64,000 nt of DNA from assembly GCF_040717445.1 (NCBI RefSeq), contig NZ_JBFEFL010000001.1:2552001-2616000 (forward strand), written 5' to 3'. The notes under the pieces are model-generated. The model did no database searches. It saw nothing but the letters and a program-made list of their open reading frames with translations, and was not told where the DNA came from. Made by a program: the position numbers and the translations under genes. This stretch comes from Qipengyuania sp. JC766. GTDB taxonomy: Bacteria; Pseudomonadota; Alphaproteobacteria; Sphingomonadales; Sphingomonadaceae. Of the stretch, positions 18,946 through 27,442 are shown one piece after another. Each line of letters opens with the position of its first letter. Positions within the stretch are counted from its first letter, which is position 1.

Positions 18946-19623
18946 TTGAACAACAATCGTAACAACAACCGCCGTCGCGGTCGCGGAAATCGCAACCAGG
19001 GTGGCGGTGGTGGTGGCAACCAGGCCAACCGGATCGACAGCCGCGCCCGGGGCAATGCCCCGCAGCTTCTGGACAAGTACAAGAAGCTGGCACAGGACGC
19101 GCAGCACAATGGCGACCGGGTGCAGGCCGAATACTACCTGCAGTTCGCCGATCACTATTTCCGCGTCATCGCCGACAACAAGGCCCGCCAGGACGAAGCC
19201 CGCGCCAAGCGCGATTCCGACCGCGGCCAGTCCGACGACGATGGCGACGACGACGATCAGGACGGCAACGACAACCGTCGCCAGCGGCGCAACACGCGCG
19301 GCCGCCGGAACGATCGCGACGACCGTCAGGATTACGACGATTCGCAGGCCGACAATTCGTCCGACGACGATGACGGTTCGGACGACGATCGCGACAGCGA
19401 CGACAACCCCTTCGCCCGCCCCCGGCGCGGCAGCGAAGGTGCCCCGGCCAAGCGTGCCCGCAAGCCGCGCGCGCCCAAGAATACGAGCGGCGAAGGCATC
19501 GACGCGGCGGTCCTGCCTCCTTCGATCAGCGAAGGATCGGAAGACGACGCGCCCGTGAAGAAGCCGGTCCGCCGTCGCCGCAAGGCCGACACGGACAGCG
19601 AGAATGCCGAGGCCGTCAGCTAG
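18946..19623 (+). CDS. DUF4167 domain-containing protein, probably RNA-binding
   Basis: The 225-residue product opens with an Asn/Arg/Gly-rich tract (NNNRNNNRRRGRGNRNQ) and then the compact DUF4167 helical domain at about residues 28-78 (NAPQLLDKYKKLAQDAQ through YYLQFADHYFRVI). The rest is a long, highly charged, disordered tail of alternating Asp- and Arg/Lys-rich blocks. DUF4167 proteins are widespread in alphaproteobacteria; an RNA- or ribosome-associated role is suggested by composition but not known to me. There is no ATG at the conserved N-terminus. The start is TTG at 18946 with GGGAAGAG about 9 nt upstream. Confidence 0.85.
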   Translation: MNNNRNNNRRRGRGNRNQGGGGGGNQANRIDSRARGNAPQLLDKYKKLAQDAQHNGDRVQAEYYLQFADHYFRVIADNKARQDEARAKRDSDRGQSDDDGDDDDQDGNDNRRQRRNTRGRRNDRDDRQDYDDSQADNSSDDDDGSDDDRDSDDNPFARPRRGSEGAPAKRARKPRAPKNTSGEGIDAAVLPPSISEGSEDDAPVKKPVRRRRKADTDSENAEAVS

Positions 19624-19659
19624 GCTGACTTCGCCGCGATTGCTGTCGGGCGAAGCTGC

Positions 19660-21270
19660 ATGAGCGATCCGCAACCTTCCGGGACGACGGCGCTTTCGCG
19701 TCGGCTTTCCGCCCATCCGCGCCTCGCGGCGCTGGTTCTGGGCGCACTGGCCGCCTGCGGCTTTCCGCCCCTTGGTCTCTGGCCCCTCACGCTGCTCGGC
19801 GTCGCCGGGCTCGTCTGGCTGGTGGCGCGGACCGATCGTCTGCGCAGCGCATTCTTCATCGGCTGGCTGTGGGGCTTTGCGCACCTGACGCTGGCCAACA
19901 ACTGGATCGCCACGGCCTTTACCCACCAGGCCAAGATGCCGGCCTTTCTCGGCTGGTTCGCGGTCCCCGCGCTCTGCCTCTACCTCGCGCTCTATCCCGG
20001 TTTCGCGGCGCTGGCCGCCCGCTGGCTGGCGCGCCGTTTCCTCACGGGCGATCGTCGCGATACGGCGACGCTGGGCATCGCGCTTGCGGGCAGCTGGATC
20101 GTCTTCGAATGGCTGCGCGGCTGGGTGTTCACCGGCTATCCTTGGCCCCCGCTTGGCCTCGCCTTCCTGGGCGATTTCGGGACGCCTGGCCTCGCCGTCG
20201 TGCTGCCCTGGATGGGGACATATGCGCTGTCCGGCCTGCTGGTGCTTCTGGCGACCGGACTGCTGGTCGCCTTCCTCGCCCGTCGCTGGCTGGTCGGCGG
20301 CGCAGCGCTGGCCGTGATTGCCGCGCTGATGCTGGTTCCGGCTGGCAAGGGCGCGGACGGTACGCTGCCCTATACGCTGGTGCAGCCGAACCTGACGCAG
20401 GCCCAGCTCAACGATTCGAGCCAGTACGAACAGCAGTTCCTCGACTACGCCGCGCTCAGCCGGCCGCGCCGTGAGGGGCTCGAGCGGCGGCTGGTCCTGT
20501 GGCCCGAAGGCGCCATTCCCGATTACCTGCGCGAAGGGTATCCGCAGCGCTTCTACACCGCGATGACGGCCGGTGGCGATCCCGCCTATGCCCGTCGCCG
20601 CATCGGCGAGGCGATCGGCCCGGACAGCGTGCTGCTGACAGGGGCGCAGGACCTCGAACTGGAAGGCGATACGCTGGTCGGTGCGCGCAATTCGGTGACG
20701 GCGATCGACGGCAACGGCACGATCCTCGGCGGATACGACAAGGCGCATCTGGTGCCTTACGGCGAATACCTCGCCCTGCGCTGGCTGCTGGAGCCGCTCG
20801 GCGCGCAGCGCCTAGTGGCGGGCAGCATCGACTTCCTGCCCGGACCCGGACCGCGCACGCTGGACCTGGGCGCCCATGGCCGCGCCGGCATCCAGATCTG
20901 TTACGAGATCGTCTTTTCGGGCCAGGTGGTCGATCGCGACGCCCGGCCCGACTACATCGTCGCCCCGTCAGTCGATGGCTGGTTCGGCAGCTGGGGTCCT
21001 CCGCAGCACCTGGCGCAGGCGCGCATGCGGGCGATCGAGGAAGGGCTGCCGGTCCTGCGCTCCACGACGTCCGGCATCAGCGCGATCATCGATGCGCGCG
21101 GCGTGGTGCGCCAGCATATCGGCATGTGGGAACAGGGCAGGCTGGACGGGATCGTTCCGCCAGCCTTCGAAGAGACGGCCTTTGCACGGTTCGGAAACGC
21201 ACTTGCACTGGCCTGGGCCGCGCTGCTGATCGGCCTATCGCTGGTTGCGTCGCGGCGGAGGGACGGCTAG
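19660..21270 (+). CDS. lnt: Apolipoprotein N-acyltransferase
   Basis: Lnt adds the third acyl chain to the N-terminal Cys of lipoproteins in the inner membrane, the last step before Lol sorting. The 536-residue product has an N-terminal membrane half of about six to seven segments, a nitrilase-fold periplasmic domain and a final transmembrane helix. The catalytic triad is visible: E283 (LWPEGAIP), K361 ([13 protein letters not shown]) and C414 ([11 protein letters not shown]). It follows the DUF4167 gene by 36 bp and precedes metK by 41 bp, so it may be read through, although metK has its own operator-like palindrome. Several lipoproteins encoded in this window would be its substrates. Confidence 0.96.
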   Translation: MSDPQPSGTTALSRRLSAHPRLAALVLGALAACGFPPLGLWPLTLLGVAGLVWLVARTDRLRSAFFIGWLWGFAHLTLANNWIATAFTHQAKMPAFLGWFAVPALCLYLALYPGFAALAARWLARRFLTGDRRDTATLGIALAGSWIVFEWLRGWVFTGYPWPPLGLAFLGDFGTPGLAVVLPWMGTYALSGLLVLLATGLLVAFLARRWLVGGAALAVIAALMLVPAGKGADGTLPYTLVQPNLTQAQLNDSSQYEQQFLDYAALSRPRREGLERRLVLWPEGAIPDYLREGYPQRFYTAMTAGGDPAYARRRIGEAIGPDSVLLTGAQDLELEGDTLVGARNSVTAIDGNGTILGGYDKAHLVPYGEYLALRWLLEPLGAQRLVAGSIDFLPGPGPRTLDLGAHGRAGIQICYEIVFSGQVVDRDARPDYIVAPSVDGWFGSWGPPQHLAQARMRAIEEGLPVLRSTTSGISAIIDARGVVRQHIGMWEQGRLDGIVPPAFEETAFARFGNALALAWAALLIGLSLVASRRRDG

Positions 21271-21284
21271 GTGCGCGGCAACAC

Positions 21285-21300
21285 ATAAAGCTTTCTTTAT
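21285..21300. promoter_or_regulatory. SahR-like palindromic operator upstream of metK
   Basis: ATAAAG (21285-21290) and CTTTAT (21295-21300) form a 6-bp inverted repeat around CTTT. The arms match the palindrome ATAAAG-ATAT-CTTTAT that I recall for SahR/SamR ArsR-family regulators of the methionine cycle. The site ends 11 bp before the metK start, and GAGG at 21303-21306 is the ribosome site. Function is inferred. Confidence 0.6.
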
Positions 21301-21311
21301 ATGAGGCCCCG

Positions 21312-22562
21312 ATGCGTAGCGACTACATCTTCACTTCCGAGAGCGTTTCCGAAGGTCATCCGGACAAGGTTTCCGACCAGATCTCCGACGCGATCGTCGA
21401 CCTCATGCTGTCCAAGGACGCGGAATCGCGAGTCGCCTGCGAAACCATGACGACCACGCAGCGGGTCGTGCTGTCCGGCGAAATCCGCTGCCGCCCTATG
21501 TACGACAAGACGCGCGAGGAATGGCGCTTCAACAATTACTGGGCGCCCGGTGCGCGCGACGAGATCGAGCGCGTCGTCCGTGAAACGGTGAAGGACATCG
21601 GTTACGAACAGTCCGGCTTCCATTGGGAGACGCTGACCTTCGAGAACCATCTGCACGGCCAGTCCGCGGAAATCGCGCAGGGCGTGGATGCGGGGCACGA
21701 AGGCTCCAACAAGGACGAAGGCGCGGGCGACCAGGGCATCATGTTCGGTTTCGCCTGCGACGAGACGCCGGACCTGATGCCGGCGACGCTCGATTACAGC
21801 CACAAGATCCTCCACCGCATGGCGCAGGACCGCAAGGACGGCACCGCACCGTTCCTGGAGCCCGATGCCAAGAGCCAGGTCACGCTGCGCTACGAGAACG
21901 GCAAGCCGGTGGAATGCACCGCGGTGGTGGTCTCCACCCAGCACGCCAAGGGTTACGACAAGGGCGAGAAGGAAGCCGAGCTCAAAGCCTATGTGAAGGG
22001 CGTGGTGGGCGACGTGCTGCCGGAGGGGTTCCTGTCGGACAGCACGGTGTGGCACATCAATCCGACCGGCGCCTTCGAGATCGGCGGACCGGACGGCGAT
22101 GCGGGCCTGACCGGCCGCAAGATCATCGTCGACACCTATGGCGGCGCGAGCCCCCATGGCGGCGGCGCCTTCAGCGGCAAGGATCCGACCAAGGTCGACC
22201 GCTCTGCCGCCTACATTACCCGCTACCTCGCCAAGAACGTGGTCGCCGCGGGCCTCGCCACGCGCTGCACCATCCAGATCGCCTACGCCATCGGCGTGTC
22301 GGAGCCGCTGTCGCTCTATGTCGATACGCACGGCACGGCGGCGGACGGCGTGACGGACGAGGCGCTGGAAGACGCGATCCGCAACACCGGCAAGCTGGGC
22401 GGCCTGACCCCGCGCGGCATCCGCACGCATCTGGGCCTCAACAAGCCGATCTATCGCAAGAGCGCCGCCTACGGCCATTTCGGCCGCGACGTGGACGGCG
22501 ACCACTTCCCGTGGGAACGCACCGACCTGGTCGACGACCTGAAGGCCGCGCTGGGCAAGTGA
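21312..22562 (+). CDS. metK: S-adenosylmethionine synthetase
   Basis: MetK makes SAM from methionine and ATP. The 416-residue product begins [19 protein letters not shown] with the ATP/metal-binding His-Pro-Asp. It has the hexapeptide GAGDQG (in [12 protein letters not shown]) and the P-loop-like [19 protein letters not shown] motif. The extra insert around [17 protein letters not shown] is typical of alphaproteobacterial enzymes. SAM from this step feeds PrmC, TrmB and the radical SAM enzyme encoded in this window. A SahR-like palindrome lies directly upstream, and the DUF418 gene begins 4 bp after the stop. Confidence 0.98.
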   Translation: MRSDYIFTSESVSEGHPDKVSDQISDAIVDLMLSKDAESRVACETMTTTQRVVLSGEIRCRPMYDKTREEWRFNNYWAPGARDEIERVVRETVKDIGYEQSGFHWETLTFENHLHGQSAEIAQGVDAGHEGSNKDEGAGDQGIMFGFACDETPDLMPATLDYSHKILHRMAQDRKDGTAPFLEPDAKSQVTLRYENGKPVECTAVVVSTQHAKGYDKGEKEAELKAYVKGVVGDVLPEGFLSDSTVWHINPTGAFEIGGPDGDAGLTGRKIIVDTYGGASPHGGGAFSGKDPTKVDRSAAYITRYLAKNVVAAGLATRCTIQIAYAIGVSEPLSLYVDTHGTAADGVTDEALEDAIRNTGKLGGLTPRGIRTHLGLNKPIYRKSAAYGHFGRDVDGDHFPWERTDLVDDLKAALGK

Positions 22563-22566
22563 TGCG

Positions 22567-23832
22567 ATGACGGTGGCGGACCGCCCGGCACCGACATCCC
22601 TTGATACAGGCGCCGGGCAGGGCGCGCGCATCGTAGCGCTCGATGCGTTGCGCGGCATTGCCGTGGCGGGCATCGCGCTGATGAACGTCTACGTCTTCGC
22701 GCTGCCCGCGGTCGCCTATCTCGACCCCGCGGCCCTCGGCCCGCCCGATGCGCTGGGCGGGGCGCTCTGGGCGCTGAGCTTCGTCTTCGTGGAGGACAAG
22801 TTCCGCAACCTCTTCGCCATGCTGTTCGGCGCGGGCGTCGCGATCATGCTCGAACGGGCCGGGACGGGCCGGTTGCGCGGACACTACGCCCGCATGGCCG
22901 CGCTTCTCCTGATTGGCCTGGTGCACGCGACCTTGCTGGCGAACAACGACGTGCTGCGGCTCTACGCGCTGGCAGGACTGGTGCTGCCGATTGTCGCGGG
23001 GCTCAGGCCCCGGACGCTGTTCGCGATCGCGGCGCTCTTGATGACGGCGCATGTAATCGCGGTGGCGTCATACCTGCGCGACTGGTTGGCATACTGGTGG
23101 GCGCTCGATCCGGCCTTCGATGCGCAGGGCATGGCCGAGATGGAACGCGCCTTCGGCAGGGGTGCGGATGCGCTGGCCCTTGCGATGGAGCAGGGACGCG
23201 AAACCTTCCGCGAGCGTATCCCGCGGCGCATTGCCGGCATTCCGCAGCACCTGCTCACCGCGCTTGCCGCCATGCCCTCGACGCTGGCGGCGATGCTGGG
23301 CGGGATCGGCCTGTGGCGCGCGGGTATATTGCAGGGCGGGTCGGAGACGCGATCGCTCTTCGTGGGCGCGGCGCTGCTGGGCATTCCTTCGCTCGTGATA
23401 CTTGCGCTGATCGGCGCGATGACCGCCGCTGCCGGCTTCCCGCCGATCCTCGTCTCCGTCGCCGCTCTGTCGCTGAGCGCACCCTTCGACCTGCTACTCG
23501 CGATCGCCTACGCGCTGGTCGCTATGGCGGTCTGGCAGCAGAAGGGCGGCGCCTTGCGCGCCCGCTTCGCGGCGGCCGGCCGCCTTTCGCTCACCAACTA
23601 CCTGCTCACGAGCACGATCTTCGCCGCGATCTTCGCCGGGTGGGGGCTGGGCCTGTTCGGAACCCTCTCGCGCAGCGCGGCGCTTGGCGTTGCCCTGCTG
23701 CCCATCGCCCTGATGCTCTGGTGGTCACCCCTCTGGCTGCGCCAGTTCCGGCAGGGTCCCTTCGAATGGATATGGCGCCGCCTTGCCGGAGCGAAGCCGG
23801 GGCCGATGAGGATCAGCGCGCCGCGCGCATGA
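22567..23832 (+). CDS. DUF418 domain-containing membrane protein (YeiB type)
   Basis: The 421-residue polytopic membrane protein has the family N-terminus RIVALDALRGIAVAGIALMNVY, and a C-terminal DUF418 domain that includes AAGRLSLTNYLLTS and a final membrane helix ending before a basic tail. DUF418 proteins resemble acyltransferase-3/heparan acetyltransferase membrane folds, and the biochemical role is unknown. Long loops between about residues 160 and 215 carry many charged residues. It starts 4 bp after metK, so it is translated from the same message, and its 3' end overlaps the convergent esterase gene by 20 bp. Confidence 0.85.
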   Translation: MTVADRPAPTSLDTGAGQGARIVALDALRGIAVAGIALMNVYVFALPAVAYLDPAALGPPDALGGALWALSFVFVEDKFRNLFAMLFGAGVAIMLERAGTGRLRGHYARMAALLLIGLVHATLLANNDVLRLYALAGLVLPIVAGLRPRTLFAIAALLMTAHVIAVASYLRDWLAYWWALDPAFDAQGMAEMERAFGRGADALALAMEQGRETFRERIPRRIAGIPQHLLTALAAMPSTLAAMLGGIGLWRAGILQGGSETRSLFVGAALLGIPSLVILALIGAMTAAAGFPPILVSVAALSLSAPFDLLLAIAYALVAMAVWQQKGGALRARFAAAGRLSLTNYLLTSTIFAAIFAGWGLGLFGTLSRSAALGVALLPIALMLWWSPLWLRQFRQGPFEWIWRRLAGAKPGPMRISAPRA

Positions 23833-24691
23833 ACTGGGCGCTCTGCTGCAGGACCGGGGCCTTCCCACGATAGGGCGAGGAAAGCGCCATCACCACGTCC
23901 TCGTGATCCAGCCCTTCGTAATTGATGACGGTGACCGGCGCACCCGCCTCTTCCAGCATGGCCGCGAGGTTGATGGCGTTGCGGGGCCGCACAGTCTCGT
24001 CTTCGGTCGATGTGATCAGGAGCAGGGGTGGGGCATCGGCGCGCGCGAAACTGATCGGCTGCGTCAGTAGCGGGTCCGGCGCGCCATGCATCGCGTCGAT
24101 CGATCGCTTTGTATCGAAAGGATAGAAGTCGTAAGGGCCAGACAATCCGACGGCGGAGTCCACGATTTCCGGATCGACATCGACCGCGCGAAGCCAGCGT
24201 TCGTCCAAGGCGAGCATTACGGCGATATAGGCGCCCGCCGAATGCCCCGAGAAGGAGATGCGGTCCGGATCGCCGCCGAATCTCCTGGCGTTGTCGCGAG
24301 TCCAGCGCACTGCGTCGGCGCCGTCCTGCAGGAATGAGGGGAAGCGCACTCCGGGCACTTTCCGGTAATCCGGAACGACGACTAGGAAGCCTTCGCTGGC
24401 AAGCGCGCGGCCCGCGAACGCGTAGGCGTCTCGGTCGCCCTTTACCCAGCCGCCGCCGTACCAGAAAATGACGACGGGGCGCAGGTCGTCGGTCGCCTCG
24501 GCAGGTGCCCAGACATCGAGCGTCTGCCCCTGATCACCGAATCCGATCCCCGTACCGACCTTCACGGTGCCGTTTCCGCCGCCAGCCGCGCGATCGAGCA
24601 GGGACAGCAGCTTGGGTGGCGATGTGAAGGCGAGGAAAAGTCCGAAGCCGACGATGGCGATCGCAAGGACGCCGAGAACGAAGACCCTCAT
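23813..24691 (-). CDS. Membrane-anchored alpha/beta hydrolase (esterase/lipase family)
   Basis: The 292-residue product has an N-terminal hydrophobic anchor (VFVLGVLAIAIVGFGLFLAF) and an alpha/beta-hydrolase domain. The oxyanion-hole motif of the HSL/BD-FAE group is seen as YGGGW (in place of HGGG). The nucleophile elbow is GHSAGAY, an acid Asp or Glu lies in TSTEDETVRP, and the catalytic His is in GLDHEDVV. The likely role is hydrolysis of a small ester or acyl compound at the periplasmic face; the substrate is not predictable. It is 28 bp downstream of scoB on the same strand, possibly the last gene of that operon. Confidence 0.85.
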   Translation of the reverse strand: MRVFVLGVLAIAIVGFGLFLAFTSPPKLLSLLDRAAGGGNGTVKVGTGIGFGDQGQTLDVWAPAEATDDLRPVVIFWYGGGWVKGDRDAYAFAGRALASEGFLVVVPDYRKVPGVRFPSFLQDGADAVRWTRDNARRFGGDPDRISFSGHSAGAYIAVMLALDERWLRAVDVDPEIVDSAVGLSGPYDFYPFDTKRSIDAMHGAPDPLLTQPISFARADAPPLLLITSTEDETVRPRNAINLAAMLEEAGAPVTVINYEGLDHEDVVMALSSPYRGKAPVLQQSAQFMRAAR

Positions 24692-24719
24692 GCGTTTCGG
24701 CTCCAGAATATCGTGGTCG

Positions 24720-25361
24720 TTACAGCGCGACCTTGTATCGGGCGGTCGTGCTCTGTGCGATCTGGTCTTCGGTCACGTCGGATGCCAGTTCGATGAGGCG
24801 GAAGTCGCTGTCATGGTCGGGGCGCTGGAATACGCCCAGATTGGTGATGACCATGTCCACCACGTTGGTCCCGGTCAGCGGCAGGGTGCATTCCGGGATG
24901 AACTTGGCAGATCCGTCCTTGGCGGTGTGGTCCATCACCACGATGATCTTCTTGACGCCGGCGACCAGGTCCATGGCGCCGCCCATCCCCTTGATCATCT
25001 TTCCCGGGATCATCCAGTTGGCGATGTCGCCGTTCTGCGCCACTTCCATCGCGCCCAGCACGGTCAGGTCGATATGGCCGCCGCGGATCATGCCGAAGCT
25101 GGTCGCGCTGTCGAAATAGGCGCTGTGGGGCAGCTCGCTGATGGTCTGCTTGCCCGCATTGATCAGGTCCGCATCGACCTCGTCCGGATAGGGGAACGGG
25201 CCGATCCCCAGCATGCCGTTCTCGCTCTGCAAGGTGACATGCATGCCTTCGGGGATGTGGTTCGCGACCAGCGTGGGGATACCGATGCCGAGATTGACGT
25301 AATATCCGTCCTGCAGTTCCTTTGCCGCACGCGCGGCCATCTGGTTGCGATCCCATGGCAT
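24720..25361 (-). CDS. scoB: 3-oxoacid CoA-transferase subunit B
   Basis: The beta subunit of succinyl-CoA:3-ketoacid CoA-transferase carries the catalytic Glu that forms the enzyme-CoA thioester. That Glu is visible in SENGMLGIG. Other family stretches are [18 protein letters not shown], the glycine-rich [14 protein letters not shown] and [16 protein letters not shown]. The length (213) is normal. The enzyme moves CoA between succinyl-CoA and acetoacetate in ketone body, PHB or leucine breakdown. Unusually, the gene for subunit A is not adjacent: a lipoprotein gene lies between, with gaps of only 3-4 bp, so all three are almost certainly co-translated from one mRNA. Confidence 0.95.
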   Translation of the reverse strand: MPWDRNQMAARAAKELQDGYYVNLGIGIPTLVANHIPEGMHVTLQSENGMLGIGPFPYPDEVDADLINAGKQTISELPHSAYFDSATSFGMIRGGHIDLTVLGAMEVAQNGDIANWMIPGKMIKGMGGAMDLVAGVKKIIVVMDHTAKDGSAKFIPECTLPLTGTNVVDMVITNLGVFQRPDHDSDFRLIELASDVTEDQIAQSTTARYKVAL

Positions 25362-25365
25362 AGTC

Positions 25366-26337
25366 TTAGCTTCCTTCCTGCAGGGGCGGCGGCGTCAGGA
25401 ACCAGCCCGCGCCGACCAGCTCGTCGAGCGGCCGGGCCGCGTCGCGGTCCCTCAGATAGAGATAGAGTTCGTCGAAATCGGAGCGGTCGTCACCGGCGAT
25501 GGCGATGACGCAATGCGTTTCGCCAAGCTCGCGGCGACGGGTCTGCTTGCGCTCTTCCGGCGTGCGCAGCAGCAGGATCGGATCGCGGCCCAGCGGATCC
25601 AGCCCGCTGTCGATCAGGCGCCTGCGAATGGCACCGGCACTGGCGGCACTCTGGGACGAGATCCAGAAGACCTCCACGCCTTCGGCGCGAATGGCGCGCA
25701 GTGTGGCGACGAGCGAGGGATCGCCCATGCTCGGCGCATCGGCATCGAACGTGCCGGTCGCGGGGTCCAGATCGACGAGGAAGGCGGGCGGACGGATCGC
25801 GCAATCGCTGCGATCCGCCTTCAGCGACCCGGGAGAGGCCAGCAGCGCGGATTGGCGGGCAGTGTCGACCGGATCGCGCAGGGCCTGTTCCTCCACGTAG
25901 GAATACAGCGCCTGATAGGTCTCGCCGGAGATGGTCGCGTCGGGATCGACGGCGGCGATGCCGGCCGTTTCGCCCGCTTGCATTCCGGGCATGACCGGTG
26001 CCGGTAGCGGAGCCTGTATCTGCGGGGTCGCCCAGTCCGCTGGCCGCGTCTCACTCCCCCCGGCGGAGAAATCTGCCGTCTCCACGTCGCCTTGCGCCGG
26101 AACGGCCGCGACTTCGCGGACCGAGCCCTGCGGCGTCTCGTCGGCGAAGGGCGGGGGCGGGACTGCGGTGCCGTTGTCCCGCGCTTCGCCGACCCTGCCG
26201 TCCCGGGGACCGAGGACGAGTTCGTCACCGCCCGCGATCGTCCCGCCGGCCAGTACCGGGATCGCCGCAGCCGCAAGGCATCCGCCCAGCAGCGGCGTCG
26301 CGCCCATAAGCAGGATGGTGGCAGCGCGGCGGACCAT
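25366..26337 (-). CDS. HAD-superfamily acid-phosphatase-like lipoprotein inserted between scoA and scoB
   Basis: The 323-residue product begins with a lipoprotein signal ([20 protein letters not shown], lipobox Cys20). A Pro/Gly-rich low-complexity linker runs to about residue 125. A HAD-like domain follows: motif [11 protein letters not shown] with D189 and D191, motif II Ser227/228 (FWISSQS), a basic K264 region, and motif [11 protein letters not shown] (283-289). This resembles class B/IIIB periplasmic acid phosphatases, although motif I lacks the usual Thr/Val at its third position. It starts 3 bp after scoA and ends 4 bp before scoB. A link to CoA-ester metabolism is not evident and the substrate is unknown. 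Confidence 0.75.
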   Translation of the reverse strand: MVRRAATILLMGATPLLGGCLAAAAIPVLAGGTIAGGDELVLGPRDGRVGEARDNGTAVPPPPFADETPQGSVREVAAVPAQGDVETADFSAGGSETRPADWATPQIQAPLPAPVMPGMQAGETAGIAAVDPDATISGETYQALYSYVEEQALRDPVDTARQSALLASPGSLKADRSDCAIRPPAFLVDLDPATGTFDADAPSMGDPSLVATLRAIRAEGVEVFWISSQSAASAGAIRRRLIDSGLDPLGRDPILLLRTPEERKQTRRRELGETHCVIAIAGDDRSDFDELYLYLRDRDAARPLDELVGAGWFLTPPPLQEGS

Positions 26338-26340
26338 GGA

Positions 26341-27063
26341 TCAGGCCGCTTCCCTTTCGCGCGTGGTCTCGAACTCGATCTTCTTGTCGTAAGGCGCGCC
26401 CACGATCATCCGCTGGACGTAGACGCCGGGCAGATGGATCGTGTCGGGATCGAGCGATCCTGCCGGGACGATTTCCTCGACCTCGACCACGCAGACCTTG
26501 CCACAGGTCGCGGCGGGCTGGTTGAAATTGCGCGCGGTCTTGCGGAACACCAGGTTGCCGGTCTCGTCCGCCTTCCAGGCCTTCACGATCGCCAGGTCAG
26601 CAAAGATGCCGCGTTCGAGGATGAAATCCTCCATCTGGCCGTCGCGATTGGCAAACTGCTTCACTTCCTTGCCTTCGGCGACCTGCGTGCCGACGCCGGT
26701 CTTGGTGTAGAAGCCGGGAATGCCTGCGCCGCCGGCGCGCATCCGTTCCGCCAGGGTACCTTGCGGGCAGAATTCGACTTCCAGTTCGCCGGCGAGAAAT
26801 TGGCGTTCGAATTCCTTGTTCTCGCCGACATAGGAGGAGATCATCTTCTTCACCTGCTGCGTGCGCAGCAGCATGCCGATCCCTTCGTTGTCGATCCCCG
26901 CATTGTTGCTGGCAAAGGTCAGGTCCTTCACGCCGCTGTCGCGGATCGCGGTCAGAAGACGTTCGGGAATGCCGCACAGGCCGAAACCGCCGCTCGCGAT
27001 CAGAAGTCCGTCGGATAGCAGGCCGTCGAGAGCGGCGGCTGCATCGGGATAGAGCTTGTCCAT
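26341..27063 (-). CDS. scoA: 3-oxoacid CoA-transferase subunit A
   Basis: The alpha subunit of the acetoacetate:succinyl-CoA CoA-transferase binds the CoA moiety. The 240-residue product has the signature GGFGLCGIPERLL, the SNNAGIDNEGIGMLL stretch and GFYTKTGVGT. It is the first gene of the minus-strand group scoA, HAD-lipoprotein, scoB, esterase. A short palindrome (27132-27142) about 70 bp upstream may be an operator. Both catalytic subunits are intact, so the enzyme should be functional despite the gene insertion between them. Confidence 0.95.
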   Translation of the reverse strand: MDKLYPDAAAALDGLLSDGLLIASGGFGLCGIPERLLTAIRDSGVKDLTFASNNAGIDNEGIGMLLRTQQVKKMISSYVGENKEFERQFLAGELEVEFCPQGTLAERMRAGGAGIPGFYTKTGVGTQVAEGKEVKQFANRDGQMEDFILERGIFADLAIVKAWKADETGNLVFRKTARNFNQPAATCGKVCVVEVEEIVPAGSLDPDTIHLPGVYVQRMIVGAPYDKKIEFETTREREAA

Positions 27064-27131
27064 GGATGGTCCCCTGAAACTTGGCCCGGTCCTTAGAGGT
27101 CGCGCCGCGCCCTGTCACCATGACAATCTTG

Positions 27132-27142
27132 TTGCAGTGCAA
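27132..27142. promoter_or_regulatory. Short palindrome TTGCAgTGCAA upstream of scoA
   Basis: A perfect 5-bp inverted repeat with a 1-bp centre lies about 70 bp before scoA. Its form resembles PhaR/AniA-type TGCA-rich operators of acetyl-CoA/PHB metabolism in alphaproteobacteria. This is an inference from context and memory of the motif. Confidence 0.3.
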
Positions 27143-27196
27143 TGCGTTACCACGCCGAGCCCATACAAAATCGTTGAGAATCAGAGATCTATGTGT

Positions 27197-27330
27197 GTTG
27201 CGTTTTGCGCAACCTAATCGGAACTTTTCGCACTTGCACAAAAGTGCGCACCGGCTCATATCGAACCTGCCTTTTAGGCATCCTCTCCCAAGACTTTCAG
27301 CCCCGGTCGCAAGGCCGGGGCTTTTTTCTT
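27197..27330 (+). ncRNA. Candidate small RNA or transcription attenuator with four tandem hairpins
   Basis: The 379-bp gap 27064-27442 has no convincing gene. On the plus strand it contains four consecutive perfect stems: GTTGCG/CGCAAC (27197-27213), CGCACTT/AAGTGCG (27229-27248), TGCCT/AGGCA (27268-27280), then the terminator at 27299-27328. A pyrimidine-rich single-stranded stretch (TCCTCTCCCA, about 27281-27290) could pair with Shine-Dalgarno sequences. The terminator stops plus-strand transcription 113 bp before the Cdc48-like gene, so this is either a free-standing sRNA or a leader that attenuates that gene. I could not identify a clear promoter or an Rfam family by eye. Confidence 0.5.
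27299..27328 (+). terminator. Rho-independent terminator of the candidate small RNA/leader
   Basis: AGCCCCGG (27299-27306) pairs perfectly with CCGGGGCT (27315-27322) around an 8-nt loop and is followed by a run of T. No T-run exists in the other direction, so it acts on the plus strand, where no protein gene lies upstream. Confidence 0.85.
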
Positions 27331-27442
27331 GTCTCGGGCCTGCGTGTCGCGGACCCGATAATGCGCTCGTTCATTTGCATGGGGTACGCCCGCTTCCTAG
27401 CTTGGGCCCGATAGACCCCGGACGAGAGGAAATGTCCCGCCC

